Origin: Rhizobium leguminosarum
GTDB taxonomy: Bacteria; Pseudomonadota; Alphaproteobacteria; Rhizobiales; Rhizobiaceae
Length of the DNA stretch: 64,000 nt
Assembly (NCBI RefSeq): GCF_001652265.1
Contig: NZ_LWBS01000439.1
Location: 1 to 64,000 of the forward strand
Reading direction: 5' to 3'
Shown here: positions 45,634-55,247 of the stretch, piece by piece
Position numbering within the stretch: the first letter of the stretch is position 1
How the letters are laid out: every line of letters starts with the position of its first letter
The notes under the pieces: generated by a model
What the model was told of the DNA's origin: nothing
The model's database searches: none
The model's input: only the letters and a program-made list of their open reading frames with translations
Made by a program: the position numbers and the translations under genes

Positions 45634-46178
45634 AAAGTCGGCGGCGTGCAGGCGCTGATGACCTCGCAGGGCACCGGTCCGACGCAGCGGAAGCGGTGCG
45701 GGCGCCGGCTTTCGAAATAGTAGGCGTCACCCGCTCCAAGGATCCGCCGCTCATCATCGACCGTCACCTCGAGCCTTCCCGAGATCACGATCCCGCCCTC
45801 CTCTCCCTCGTGAACAAGCGGAACCTTTCCGGTGTCGGCACCCGGCTGGTAGCATTCCTTGAGGATCTGCAGGCTGCGACCGAAGAGGTGTTCTCCAACC
45901 TGCCTGTAGGAAATGGCGCCCTTGCCGATCTCCACCAGCTCCTCGGCCGCATAGAAAGCCTTCCTTGGACGCTCGGGCTCGTAGGCGAAGAACTCCGCCA
46001 GACCGATGGGGATGCCGTCCAGGATTCGCTTCAAGGCTCCGACCGACGGGTTGGAGGCGTTCGATTCAATCAGCGAGATCGTCGAGTTGGGCACGCCGGT
46101 GCGCTTGGCGAGCTCACGCTGGGAAAGCTTATGGGCGATGCGGAGATGGCGAAGACGGTTGCCGATATCGACTGACAT
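45630..46178 (-). CDS. XRE-family regulator with cupin domain
   Basis: A 182-residue regulator: an N-terminal helix-turn-helix (LSQRELAKRTGVPNSTISLIESN) and a C-terminal cupin (HEGEEGGIVISGRLEVTVDDE, GDAYYFESRRPHRF). PuuR-like proteins with this layout control polyamine or amino-acid catabolism and bind the effector in the cupin. It overlaps the ProC-like gene end by 4 nt (convergent) and is divergent from the aminotransferase gene, its probable target. Confidence 0.88.
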   Translation of the reverse strand: MSVDIGNRLRHLRIAHKLSQRELAKRTGVPNSTISLIESNASNPSVGALKRILDGIPIGLAEFFAYEPERPRKAFYAAEELVEIGKGAISYRQVGEHLFGRSLQILKECYQPGADTGKVPLVHEGEEGGIVISGRLEVTVDDERRILGAGDAYYFESRRPHRFRCVGPVPCEVISACTPPTF

Positions 46179-46228
46179 GATATGGTTCGTTTATGTTGTC
46201 CAGAATATCCAAAACGATACCTTTCCAT

Positions 46229-46245
46229 TTGTTGGATTTCAACAA
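46229..46245. promoter_or_regulatory. Inverted repeat, operator candidate for the XRE-cupin regulator
   Basis: TTGTTG and CAACAA form a perfect inverted repeat around GATTT in the 144-nt region between the divergent regulator and aminotransferase genes. Confidence 0.4.
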
Positions 46246-46322
46246 CTTGCACCGACAAAGAAAAGGACTTGTTTGAAAAGGAGAAATTGTCATCCTCGGC
46301 GCCATTCCCAAAGGAGGCCAGG

Positions 46323-47657
46323 ATGGACCAGCTCAGCAAAACGAACGCGCCCGTACTTGAAAATTTCTGGATGCCGTTCACTGCGAACCGACAATTCAAG
46401 GCGACGCCGCGCCTTCTGGCAGCCGCAGAAGGAATGTACTACACCGATGTCGATGGACATCAGGTGCTTGACGGCACGGCCGGCCTCTGGTGCTGCAACG
46501 CCGGCCACGGCCGCAAGAAGATCGCCCAAGCCGTCGAGCGACAGCTTGCAACGCTCGACTACGCGCCGACCTTTCAGCTGGGGCATCCGATCGCCTTCGA
46601 CTTCGCCTCGAAATTGGCTGCGAACGCGCCGGGCGGTCCTGACGCCAAGCTCGACAGGATCTTCTTCACCGGCTCAGGCTCGGAATCGGTCGATACGGCG
46701 CTCAAGATCGCCATCGCCTATCAGCGTGCGATCGGCCAGGGCACCCGCACGCGGATCATCGGGCGCGAGAAGGGATATCATGGCGTCGGGTTCGGCGGCA
46801 TTTCCGTCGGCGGTCTCGTCAACAACCGCCGCGTCTTCCCGCAAATACCGGCCGACCATATGCGCCACACGCTCGACATCGAGCGTAACGCGTTTTCAAA
46901 GGGCCTTCCCACCCATGGCGCGGAGCTGGCGGATGATCTCGAGCGCCTGGTGCAACTGCACGGCGCTGAAACCATCGCGGCCGTCATCGTCGAGCCGATG
47001 TCGGGATCGGCGGGCGTCGTTCTGCCTGCGAAGGGCTATCTGGAAAAGCTGCGTGCGACTGCCGACAAGCACGGCATCCTGCTGATCTTCGACGAGGTCA
47101 TCACCGGCTTCGGGCGTCTCGGCACGCCTTTCGCGACCGACTACTTCGGCGTCGTGCCCGACCTGATCACCACGGCAAAGGGCATCACCAACGGCACGAT
47201 CCCGATGGGCGCGGTCTTTGCCAGCCGGAAGATCTATGACGGCCTGATGGTTGGACCGGAAAACGCGATCGAACTCTTCCATGGCTACACCTATTCCGGC
47301 CATCCGGTCGCCTGCGCAGCCGGGCTCGCTACTCTGGAGATCTATGAGGAGGAAGGCCTGCTGACGCGCGCATCCGACTTGGCCGAGGACTGGCAGGAGG
47401 CGCTCCATTCACTGAAGGGCCTGCCTCATGTCGTCGACATCCGCAATCTCGGACTGGTCGGCGCGGTCGAACTGGCTCCTCGTGACGGGGCGCCGGGAAG
47501 CCGCGCCTACGAAATCTTCGTTGACTGCTTCAACAAGGGCCTGCTGATCCGGGTGACCGGCGACATTATCGCCCTCTCCCCGCCGCTCATTATCGAGAAA
47601 ACCCAGATCGACACGATCGTTTCGATCCTCGGTGATGCCCTGAGGCGCGCGGCATAG
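46323..47657 (+). CDS. Class III aminotransferase (beta-alanine/omega-amino acid:pyruvate type)
   Basis: A 444-residue PLP enzyme. The N-terminus NFWMPFTANRQF and the PLP Lys in ITTAKGITNG are typical of omega-amino acid:pyruvate transaminases; FFTGSGSESVDTALKIA and IFDEVITGFGR are intact. It would move the terminal amino group of beta-alanine, an omega-amino acid or a polyamine product to pyruvate. A perfect AGGAGG-like site precedes the ATG. The nearby dadA-alr pair could recycle the alanine formed. Confidence 0.88.
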   Translation: MDQLSKTNAPVLENFWMPFTANRQFKATPRLLAAAEGMYYTDVDGHQVLDGTAGLWCCNAGHGRKKIAQAVERQLATLDYAPTFQLGHPIAFDFASKLAANAPGGPDAKLDRIFFTGSGSESVDTALKIAIAYQRAIGQGTRTRIIGREKGYHGVGFGGISVGGLVNNRRVFPQIPADHMRHTLDIERNAFSKGLPTHGAELADDLERLVQLHGAETIAAVIVEPMSGSAGVVLPAKGYLEKLRATADKHGILLIFDEVITGFGRLGTPFATDYFGVVPDLITTAKGITNGTIPMGAVFASRKIYDGLMVGPENAIELFHGYTYSGHPVACAAGLATLEIYEEEGLLTRASDLAEDWQEALHSLKGLPHVVDIRNLGLVGAVELAPRDGAPGSRAYEIFVDCFNKGLLIRVTGDIIALSPPLIIEKTQIDTIVSILGDALRRAA

Positions 47658-47743
47658 ATCCGTAATCCCGCGTGCCCGCTCCCGTCGGCGATCGGACGCC
47701 TGGTCCATCGTCGACGGAACCATCCGGCACACCGAGATGGAGT

Positions 47744-48762
47744 TCAGCGCTTCAAGGTCTGTGACGGCAGTTGGCCGAAGCGCTTCCTGTATTCGGCCGC
47801 AAATCGTCCCAGATGTGTAAAGCCCCATCTCAGCGCGACGTCGGCAATGCCTTGCTTGGCGTCGGATTCGAGCAAATCGCGATGGGCGGCAACCATCCGA
47901 AGTTCATGCAGGTAGGCCATCGGGGTCGTACCCTGAACTGCCGGAAACCCTGTTGCAACGTGCGAACGCTGACCTTGGCTGCCATCGCGATATCGTTGAG
48001 TGAAATCGGCTCGGCGACGTGTTCCTGCATGAAGTCGATCGCCCATTTCACATGGCGCGGGGCCGGCGCCGGAGCAGGCAGCGCAAGCTCGTTCGAATAG
48101 CGATTAGGGCAGGTCTCCAGAAGCAGATAGATCGCCGCGTCGCAGAGCGAGGTGGCGGCCAGCGGCGAGCGTTGCAGCGGTCCGTTGCCGCTAAGACCGC
48201 CATGGAGGCTTGAGACAAGTTGCTGCAATACAAGCCCGGGACCGGTCGTCAGATCGATGTGCGGATGAAAATCGACGTCGCCGCTGATCGTCCTCTCGAA
48301 CATATGCGTCAGGTGGCTGGTGATCTTCGCCTGATCGACGAACAGGCCGAAATGACGGCGGGGTCCAAACAGGCGGGCCCCCGCGGCACGACCTGCCTCC
48401 AGGATCGTGCCACGAGCGGGAACAGAATAGATTTGCTCCCGCATGCCTTCGAAGCATGCGTTCCCTGCCATCGGCAGAAAAACAATCATCCTATTGCTGG
48501 GCGCCTCCCGCCTGATCAGGATTGTGCCTTCATAGGTACAGTCGGCGACGGTCACCTCTTCTCCCACGGAGACAAAATTGCAGTGGTATGCAATCGGCAT
48601 ATTGCCTTCCGCGGCAACCTTGATCGGGGAGGTTGGCGTCGACAATATTTCCGAGAGTTCATCCGGGTCCGTTCCGCTGTGCGCCGTTTCCCGGAACAAC
48701 ATGCTCTGCACCGCCATCTGTCGGGCGAGGCTGCCATCGTTATGTATTTGAGAATTAATGGA
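47744..48762 (-). pseudogene. AraC-family regulator with a single-base frameshift
   Basis: An AraC regulator reads from ATG 48762 through the sensing domain and the first helix-turn-helix (ISLNDIAMAAKVSVRTLQQGFRQF). Near 47931-47933 the frame changes; the expected tail GTTPMAYLHELRMVAAHRDLL...GFTHLGRFAAEYRKRFGQLPS continues in another frame to a stop at 47744. Adding one base to the CCC run (GGG on the coding strand) restores FRQFRGTTPMAYL, the family's normal text. This is a recent one-base deletion or a sequencing error in a homopolymer. Confidence 0.85.
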
Positions 48763-48849
48763 CATTCGTGACCTCGAATGACGATGCACACAAGTGATAA
48801 TTGATTTGCGCAATCATGTTCATCTCTTTTTTACATTGCGAGGGTGGTT

Positions 48850-50100
48850 TCAGCCGTAGCGGCTGATTGCGAGATCCCTCGCGTCGATTTCCGGCCGTCC
48901 GCCGCTGACGAGATCGCCGATGAGCCGCGCCGAACCGGTGCTCATGGTCCAGCCGAGCGTGCCGTGGCCGGTATTGAGGAAGAGACCGGCGATCTTTGTC
49001 GGGCCGATGACCGGTGTGCCATCAGGCGTCATTGGCCGCAGGCCGGACCAGAAGGAGGCCTTGGAATTATCGCCGCCGGGGAAGAGATCGGTGACTGAGT
49101 ATTCCAACGTGCTGCGGCGGGCGAGGCCAAGATCATTGGTATAGCCTGATATTTCAGCCATGCCGCCGACGCGGATGCGGTCGCCGAGCCGGGTGATCGC
49201 GATCTTGTAGGTCTCGTCCATCACGGTCGATTCCGGCGCGCGTGACGCATCGGTGATCGGGATGGTGAGCGAATAGCCCTTGACCGGATAGACTGGCAGC
49301 CGGATGCCGAGCGGCTTGAGCAGCAGCGGTGAATAGCTGCCGAGCGCGACCACCACCGCCTCCGCGATCATCCGCTCGCGATCGGTAATGATCCCGCGCA
49401 CCCGGCCGGCCTCGACATCCAGCGCCTTGATCGTCGTTCCGTAAGCAAAGCGGACGCCGAGCGTCTCGGCTTTGGCAGCCAGCGCATTGGTGAACTTGAA
49501 GCAATCGCCGGTTTCGTCCTTCGGCGTCAGCAGACCGCCGACGATCTTGTCGCGCACGTGCTTCAATGCTGGTTCGAAGCGCACACATCCGTCCCGGTCG
49601 AGCACCTCATAGGGAATGCCGTCGGCAGCCAGCGCCTTGACATCCTTTGCCGAGGCTTCGAGCTGCTGCTGCGTGCGGAACAGCTGCAGGGTTCCCTGCA
49701 TGCGTTCGTCATAGGCGATGCCGGTCTCGGCGCGGAGGTCGGCCAACGCGATGCGGCTGTAATCGGCAAGACGCAGCATGCGGCTCTTGTTGATCGCATA
49801 GCGGTCAGAGGTGCAGTTCGACAGCATCCTCGCCATCCAGGAGAGCATGGCCATGTCGAGTTTCGGGCGCAGGATGAGCGGCGCGTGCTTCATGAACAGC
49901 CATTTCATGGCCTTCATGGGAATGCCGGGCGCGGCCCATGGCGAGCAATAGCCGAAGGAGACTTCGCCGGCATTGGCAAAGCTGGTCTCCAGCGCCGGAC
50001 CCGGCTGCCGGTCGACGACCGTGACGTCATGACCGGCCTTGGCCAACTGATAAGCGGATGTGACGCCGACGATGCCGGCTCCTAGAACGATGACTTTCAT
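48850..50100 (-). CDS. dadA: D-amino acid dehydrogenase
   Basis: A 416-residue flavoprotein, full length for Dad[56 protein letters not shown], and a C-terminal [17 protein letters not shown] and [13 protein letters not shown]. It oxidises D-alanine and other D-amino acids to keto acids, feeding electrons to the membrane. Next to it is an alanine racemase on the same strand, as in dadAX operons, and an AsnC-type regulator divergent from both. Confidence 0.92.
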   Translation of the reverse strand: MKVIVLGAGIVGVTSAYQLAKAGHDVTVVDRQPGPALETSFANAGEVSFGYCSPWAAPGIPMKAMKWLFMKHAPLILRPKLDMAMLSWMARMLSNCTSDRYAINKSRMLRLADYSRIALADLRAETGIAYDERMQGTLQLFRTQQQLEASAKDVKALAADGIPYEVLDRDGCVRFEPALKHVRDKIVGGLLTPKDETGDCFKFTNALAAKAETLGVRFAYGTTIKALDVEAGRVRGIITDRERMIAEAVVVALGSYSPLLLKPLGIRLPVYPVKGYSLTIPITDASRAPESTVMDETYKIAITRLGDRIRVGGMAEISGYTNDLGLARRSTLEYSVTDLFPGGDNSKASFWSGLRPMTPDGTPVIGPTKIAGLFLNTGHGTLGWTMSTGSARLIGDLVSGGRPEIDARDLAISRYG

Positions 50101-50129
50101 GATCTTCCCAATGATGGAGCCGCCGGCTC

Positions 50130-51263
50130 TCAGCGATATTGCCTGTCGTAACGATCACCCAGGCCGGTTAGGATTTCGTAAGAAATGGTGCCGGCGTCGC
50201 GCGCAATGTCCTCGAGCGTCTGATGGCGGCCAAGAACTTCGACGAGGCTACCGAAGGTCAGCGCCCCGTCGGGCAGCGCTGTGATGTCGACGGTCGCGCT
50301 GTCCATCGACACGCGGCCGACGATCGGCAGGCGGATGCCCTTGAAATAGACGGCGCCGCGGTCGCTGAGGCATCGCGGCAGGCCATCGGCATAGCCGGCG
50401 GCAATGGTGGCGAGACGCGTTTCCCGCTGCGTCACATGCGCGCCGCCATAACCGACCTTCGCCCCCGCCGGCACAGTGCGCGTCTGCACGACGGAGACAT
50501 CAAGGCTGACGACCGGCTCCATCGGCTTCTTCTCGCCAGCGTTCGGAGCGCCGCCATAAAGCGCGATGCCCGGGCGGGCGAGTACGCCGTGATAGGCATC
50601 GCCCAGGAAAACGCCGCCGGAATTGGCGAAGGAAATATCGAAGCCGGGAAATTCGTCGGCGATGCGGGACATCTCGGCAAACTGCTCGCCGTTCTGCTCG
50701 CTGTCCATGTCATCGGCCGAAGCCAGATGGCTCATGATGAACAGGATTTCGACATTGGTGCCATCGCGAAGAGCCGCCGCCAACTGTGCTCGCTCTTCTT
50801 TTGGAAAACCGAGCCGCGACATGCCGGTGTCGAATTGCAGGACGGCAGGCAGGCGGCGCTTCGGAATGCGCGCAGCCGCCGACCATTGCCGCCACTGCGC
50901 CAGTGAATTGAGAACCGGAACGATGCCCATCTCGGCGCAGGCGAGTTCATTGCCCGGCTGTAAGCCGTTCAGCACAAAAATCTGGGCGTCATGCGCAAGG
51001 GTCGGCCGGAGCCTCAAGGCCTCGACGAACTGGGCGACGAAGAAATGCCTGCAACCTTCACCGTAAAGCGTTCTCGCGACCCGCTCGGCGCCAAGGCCAT
51101 AGGCATCGGCCTTGACGACGGCCCCGGCGCGGACCGGTGCCAGCATTGAGACGAGCTTGCGATAGTTGCGGCCGAGGGCGGCAAGATCGATCGTCAGATA
51201 GCCCGTGGCTCCCTGCGCGGTCGTGGCAGTGCGTGTGCGGGAAACCAAAATATCGCTATCCAT
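50130..51263 (-). CDS. Alanine racemase, catabolic type
   Basis: A 377-residue fold-III PLP enzyme. The PLP Lys is in [12 protein letters not shown] (near residue 45) and the opposite Tyr in VGYGGAHVT (near 270); [13 protein letters not shown] is the phosphate/loop region. In the dadAX arrangement it turns L-alanine to D-alanine for DadA. The ATG at 51263 has AAGGGGTGG upstream. It is 29 nt before dadA in the same transcript. Confidence 0.9.
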   Translation of the reverse strand: MDSDILVSRTRTATTAQGATGYLTIDLAALGRNYRKLVSMLAPVRAGAVVKADAYGLGAERVARTLYGEGCRHFFVAQFVEALRLRPTLAHDAQIFVLNGLQPGNELACAEMGIVPVLNSLAQWRQWSAAARIPKRRLPAVLQFDTGMSRLGFPKEERAQLAAALRDGTNVEILFIMSHLASADDMDSEQNGEQFAEMSRIADEFPGFDISFANSGGVFLGDAYHGVLARPGIALYGGAPNAGEKKPMEPVVSLDVSVVQTRTVPAGAKVGYGGAHVTQRETRLATIAAGYADGLPRCLSDRGAVYFKGIRLPIVGRVSMDSATVDITALPDGALTFGSLVEVLGRHQTLEDIARDAGTISYEILTGLGDRYDRQYR

Positions 51264-51389
51264 GACCACCCCTTTTTGATTTCAAGGAGTTTATGAAATA
51301 ATGAGCGAAATTGCCTATCATTAAGTAGTCGATTATTGTGTGATTTGCATATTTACCGCATAATCAATGAAAATTTGGAACGATCTCTC

Positions 51390-51854
51390 ATGCCCGCTCT
51401 CGACGCGATCGATCGCAATATCCTGAGACTGCTGCGCCTCGATGCTCGCATGAGCAATGCCAAGCTCGCCGTGGAGATCGGTCTCTCTCCCTCGGCCTGT
51501 CTCAGGCGCATCAAGATCATGGAAAAATCAGGCGTGATCCGCGGCTATACGGTGCTGGTCGACACCGGCAATGCGGATGAGATGATCGCTGTGATCATCA
51601 ACATCACCCTCGAACGACAAACGGAGGACTATCTCGACCGGCTCGAGGCGGCGGTTCGCCGGCATCCCGAGATCCGGGAATGTTTTCTGATGACAGGCGG
51701 CTCGGACTACGTGCTGCGTGTGGAGGTTGCCAATGCAGGCGAGTTCGAGCGGATCCACAAAGAGATCCTGTCGACCTTACCCGGTGTCCTCAGGATTCAT
51801 TCCAGCTTCTCGATCCGCAATGTTCTGGCGACCCGCACGAGGGGCAGGCGCTGA
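51390..51854 (+). CDS. AsnC/Lrp-family regulator
   Basis: A 154-residue Lrp-type regulator: helix-turn-helix (LRLDARMSNAKLAVEIGLSPSACLRRIKIMEKSGVI) and RAM effector domain (ECFLMTGGSDYVLRVEV). It is divergent from the alr-dadA pair, the usual position of the activator DadR, and likely responds to alanine. The 126-nt region between is AT-rich, with GATTAT/ATAATC arms at 51331 and 51360. The ATG at 51390 is preferred. Confidence 0.88.
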   Translation: MPALDAIDRNILRLLRLDARMSNAKLAVEIGLSPSACLRRIKIMEKSGVIRGYTVLVDTGNADEMIAVIINITLERQTEDYLDRLEAAVRRHPEIRECFLMTGGSDYVLRVEVANAGEFERIHKEILSTLPGVLRIHSSFSIRNVLATRTRGRR

Positions 51855-51949
51855 ACCGCGATACCACCCGCACACCCAGCCAGATCGCGCATGACCAGCC
51901 TCGCAGTATCGTCAACTGCGCCGCTGGCGCAGACTGGAGAGCCCGCTCG

Positions 51950-53296
51950 TCACTCGCATCCCGCGCTCCACTCGCGATAAGCGAGGTGGATCTTTGCTCC
52001 GATCGTCGTGAACGGCTGCGGCGGCAATGCCGCCGGGGCAGCCAGGCGCGCGTAGAGGCGGCCGAGTTCGGAACCATGTCCGAGCGCCAGTTCCGCAGCC
52101 GCGATCCCTGATGCGGTCGAGTTCGACGCTCCAAGGCCGTTGCAGCCGCATGCCGCAAACACGCCGCGTTCGATCTCACCGAATGCTGGAACATGATTGC
52201 GCGTGAGCGCCATCGCGCCGGCCCATCGATATTGCATCCCGACGCCGTTGAGCGTGGGAAAGCGTTTGGAGAACTTGCCGTCGTGGAGGCGGCCGGCCCG
52301 CTGGATCGCGGCGTCGCTGACTGCGATGCTCGGATTGTAGCTGTAGCGCGAGCGCACCAGGATTCGGTCGCCGGCGCCGGTGCTGATGCGGCGGACGGTT
52401 GTTCCCATCGGCAGGGCGGGAGTGGCGGCCCACTTCCGTTCTCCGCCGAGGAGCGAGGGGTCGAACGCCGCGGTGAGGGAGGCGTAGGTGAAGACGTGGA
52501 GCAGGCGTCCCGGGAAGAACCCGAAGCTCTCCACATGTCCATTGTTTGCCATGATGATCTTCGGCGCCCGCAGGGAACCCTGCGGCGTCTTGACGAGCCA
52601 GCCCGCACCAGAGCGCTCGAACGAGAGCGCCGGCGTCCGCTCGTAAAGGGTGACAGGCTCCTTCAGGCAGTCGGCGACCCCGCGGATGTAGGCGGCGGGC
52701 TGCACGATGATCGTGCCGGGCATGAACAGACCGGAGGTGTAAACCGGCGATCCCGTTACCGCCTCGATCTCCCCGGCGCTCAGGAGCCGATGGTCTTCGC
52801 CCATGTTCGTAAGCTGCTGCGCATAGTCATCGAGGTGCTTGTCGCCTTCCGCGCTGATGGCGACGCTGTATCGGCCACAGGGATCAAACACCTCCTTGCC
52901 CCAGCCGTTTTCGGTCGCCATCTCGCTCGCCAGAGCAATGGCCGAGCGCTGTATGAGCACGGATTGTCTGAACCTCGCCTCCGACTCTCCGCTGAAATCG
53001 TCGGACGAGACCTCGTGCGGCAGGTCGATGATGAAGCCAGAATTCGCGCCTGCAGGCCCCTCGCCGACAATGCCCGCTTCAAGGACGGCGACCCGCGCGG
53101 TCTGGTCCAGGCGTGAGATGCGTCGGGCCGCGGAAAGGCCGGCAAAACCACCGCCAATGATCGCGACGTCGACCATGACAGGTCCGCTCAGCGCCGGCCG
53201 TGGCGTGCGCGGCGCAAGCATGGCCACCCAGCCCGAGACGCCTGCGCGTTTCGGAAGCCTGGATGCGACGAAGACGTTCCTCGATGCCTGGGTCAC
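51950..53296 (-). CDS. FAD-dependent amino-acid/amine oxidoreductase
   Basis: A 448-residue DAO-family flavoprotein: VDVAIIGGGFAGLSAARRI, then the conserved AGANSGFIIDLPHEVSSDDF. The start is taken as a GTG at 53296, directly after the DapA-like stop, because VTQASRNVFVASRLPKRAG matches the usual N-terminus of this family. It is related to gamma-glutamylputrescine or sarcosine oxidases; the substrate is unknown. It is coupled to the upstream DapA-like gene. Confidence 0.8.
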   Translation of the reverse strand: MTQASRNVFVASRLPKRAGVSGWVAMLAPRTPRPALSGPVMVDVAIIGGGFAGLSAARRISRLDQTARVAVLEAGIVGEGPAGANSGFIIDLPHEVSSDDFSGESEARFRQSVLIQRSAIALASEMATENGWGKEVFDPCGRYSVAISAEGDKHLDDYAQQLTNMGEDHRLLSAGEIEAVTGSPVYTSGLFMPGTIIVQPAAYIRGVADCLKEPVTLYERTPALSFERSGAGWLVKTPQGSLRAPKIIMANNGHVESFGFFPGRLLHVFTYASLTAAFDPSLLGGERKWAATPALPMGTTVRRISTGAGDRILVRSRYSYNPSIAVSDAAIQRAGRLHDGKFSKRFPTLNGVGMQYRWAGAMALTRNHVPAFGEIERGVFAACGCNGLGASNSTASGIAAAELALGHGSELGRLYARLAAPAALPPQPFTTIGAKIHLAYREWSAGCE

Positions 53297-53297
53297 A

Positions 53298-54185
53298 TCA
53301 GATCGCTTCTCGCTCCATGAGCGTTTCGAGGGAGCGGCGAATGGCCGGAAGCTTTTCTGGGGCAAGCCCGCGCAGCGGTTTTCGCGGAACGCCGGCCCCG
53401 TAGCCCACCAGATCTGCCGCCGCATAGACGGACTGCACGTAATCGCCTTCCCAGATCAGCCCCATCGACGGCTCCAAGGTATTCCAGAGCGCGCGAACCT
53501 CGTCCCACTTGTGCTCAGCGGCGGCCTCGACGAGTGCGACGCAGGTTTTCGGAGCGAAGTTCGCCCCACCCCAGATCAGGCCGTCGCATCCAGCATAAAG
53601 CGCGTAGGGAACGAGAGGATCAGCGCCATTCATGACGAAACGGCCGGTGCGGATAAGTGCTGCCTGCTTTCCAAGATCGCCACTGCTGTCCTTGACGGCA
53701 CAAAAGCCGGGGATTTCGCTCAGCCTGTCGAGAAGTTCCGGCGTAACGGCGACGCCGACAGCCTGGGGAACGTTGTAGCCGATCACCGGAAGACCGGCCG
53801 TCGCAACCTCGCTGTAGAAATCGACGATGCCTTGGTCATCGGTCGGTCCCTCGAAAAAGGGCGGAAGAACCATGACGCCTTCGGCGCCGGCGTCTCGCGC
53901 GCGGATGGTACGCTCGATGACGTCCTCCACGAGGAGAGCGGAGGTCTGCGCAATCACCTTTGCCCGTCCGTTGACGATCCGCGCTCCGCGCCGGATCAAC
54001 TCCTCGGATTCGTCCTTGGAAAGGTAGACGTGCATGCCGGTGCCGGAGCTGAACAGAAAGCTCCTGACGCCTGCCGCAAGATAGCGCTCGACATTGTATT
54101 CGAGCCTGCCGTAGTCGATGCGTCCGGCATGGTCGAACGGCGTGGTAATGGCAAGATTCAGGCCTGGAAACTGGAAGTCAGACAT
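53298..54185 (-). CDS. DapA-family aldolase/dehydratase
   Basis: A 295-residue dihydrodipicolinate-synthase-family barrel. The Tyr is in VIGYNVPQAVG and the Schiff-base Lys in FCAVKDSSGDL. It is a different branch from the DapA-like protein at 40 kb, perhaps acting on a sugar acid or a keto-acid product of the adjoining oxidase. It forms a two-gene unit with that oxidase, with a GntR regulator upstream on the same strand. Confidence 0.83.
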   Translation of the reverse strand: MSDFQFPGLNLAITTPFDHAGRIDYGRLEYNVERYLAAGVRSFLFSSGTGMHVYLSKDESEELIRRGARIVNGRAKVIAQTSALLVEDVIERTIRARDAGAEGVMVLPPFFEGPTDDQGIVDFYSEVATAGLPVIGYNVPQAVGVAVTPELLDRLSEIPGFCAVKDSSGDLGKQAALIRTGRFVMNGADPLVPYALYAGCDGLIWGGANFAPKTCVALVEAAAEHKWDEVRALWNTLEPSMGLIWEGDYVQSVYAAADLVGYGAGVPRKPLRGLAPEKLPAIRRSLETLMEREAI

Positions 54186-54220
54186 TCGTTTGGTGTCCTG
54201 CGTTAGGCTGCCGAAAGGTC

Positions 54221-54328
54221 CTAAAGCGCGTCGCGATCTTTCAGATTCGCTCCTCGCGCTTTAGGTCTTTGTTCTCACGCATGTCGTTGTCGCAAAACCG
54301 CTGCACACTTTTGCGCGACATGCTTTAG
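54221..54328. repeat. Rhizobial intergenic repeat with two hairpins
   Basis: The first hairpin has perfect 10-bp arms, CTAAAGCGCG (54221-54230) and CGCGCTTTAG (54255-54264). The second pairs GCATGTCG (54279-54286) with CGACATGC (54316-54323). I recognise this pattern as a dispersed element common between rhizobial genes. Here it lies between the GntR and DapA-like genes and may end or process transcripts. Confidence 0.6.
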
Positions 54329-55032
54329 AGGGTCGGCGTCTCCAGACCCTCTGGGGCCGCGTACATGGCCATGTTTCGTCGTGAAAGCTCGAGGTGAAGC
54401 CGCGCCAGTTCTCCGGCTGCGTCGGGATTGCGTTTCCCGATGGCGTCGATCATCTCATCATGCTGTTGCGTGGCGAGTTCGAGCTCTTCCTGCATGCGAG
54501 GCGTGTTCGGGTGCTTGTAGAAAACCTTGCCGATGCGCGCATGGTCGATCTGCAGTCGCCGCAGGCTCGGAACGAGATAGACGTTGTGGGCCATCTCGCC
54601 GATCTGTCGGTGGAACTGGTCGTTGTAGAAGACGCGCCCCTCGACGTCGCAATTGTCGACGGCCTTTCGAAATGACTGCTGCATCTGCTTGAGCACGTCG
54701 AGCTGCCCGCGAGTTCCATTCTCGGCCGCCAGCTTGTTGGCGGTGATGTAGATCATCGGCGCAAGCAGGAAGAAGTCATGCAAGGACTGGTAACTCATCG
54801 AACTGACACGCGCCGCCCGGTTGGCTTCCAGCTCGATATAACCTTCGCCAGCCATCTGCCGCATCAACTCGCGAACCGGCGGGCGGGACAGCCCAAACTC
54901 CTCGCTCAGCGCCACTTCGTCCAACACCGCACCCGGCGGCAGCTCCATCGTCAGGATGCGTCTGCGGAGCGTAAGGCTCAGATTCGTTTTGCGATCGGGG
55001 TTGCCGATCTCGGAGATAATGTCATCGTCCAT
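54325..55032 (-). CDS. GntR-family regulator with FCD domain
   Basis: A 235-residue regulator: winged helix (LRRRILTMELPPGAVLDEVALSEEFGLSRPPVRELMRQMAGEGYI) and FCD domain (FYNDQFHRQIGEMAHN, QQHDEMIDAIGKRN). The ATG at 55032 with AAAAGGA upstream is chosen; the earlier open frame has no good start. It lies upstream of the DapA-like/FAD oxidase pair and likely controls them and itself through the palindrome at 55055. Confidence 0.86.
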   Translation of the reverse strand: MDDDIISEIGNPDRKTNLSLTLRRRILTMELPPGAVLDEVALSEEFGLSRPPVRELMRQMAGEGYIELEANRAARVSSMSYQSLHDFFLLAPMIYITANKLAAENGTRGQLDVLKQMQQSFRKAVDNCDVEGRVFYNDQFHRQIGEMAHNVYLVPSLRRLQIDHARIGKVFYKHPNTPRMQEELELATQQHDEMIDAIGKRNPDAAGELARLHLELSRRNMAMYAAPEGLETPTL

Positions 55033-55054
55033 CTCACAATCCTTTTGAAAGACA

Positions 55055-55068
55055 TTATGTAGACATAA
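55055..55068. promoter_or_regulatory. Perfect 14-bp palindrome before the GntR gene
   Basis: TTATGT-AG-ACATAA is exactly symmetric in its arms and lies 22 nt before the GntR start, a plausible autoregulatory operator. Confidence 0.5.
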
Positions 55069-55247
55069 GATAGACGTCAAGAATTTCCTGCGGCTCCGGA
55101 ATCGAATCCGCTCGTCGGATGAGCGATAGAGCCGTTTAGGGTCAGGGGAAGCTTGCTGCCTTCGCCGCGAAGCGGATACTGCGTCAGCCGGGCGGATTCG
55201 ATTGCTCATCGCCCCGCCGAGCACAGGTGTGAGTTCCGCAACGCGCT

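Noticed and set aside
52839..54206. Plus-strand open frame of 455 codons
   Set aside because: It is antisense to the FAD oxidoreductase and DapA-like genes, which carry clear catalytic motifs.
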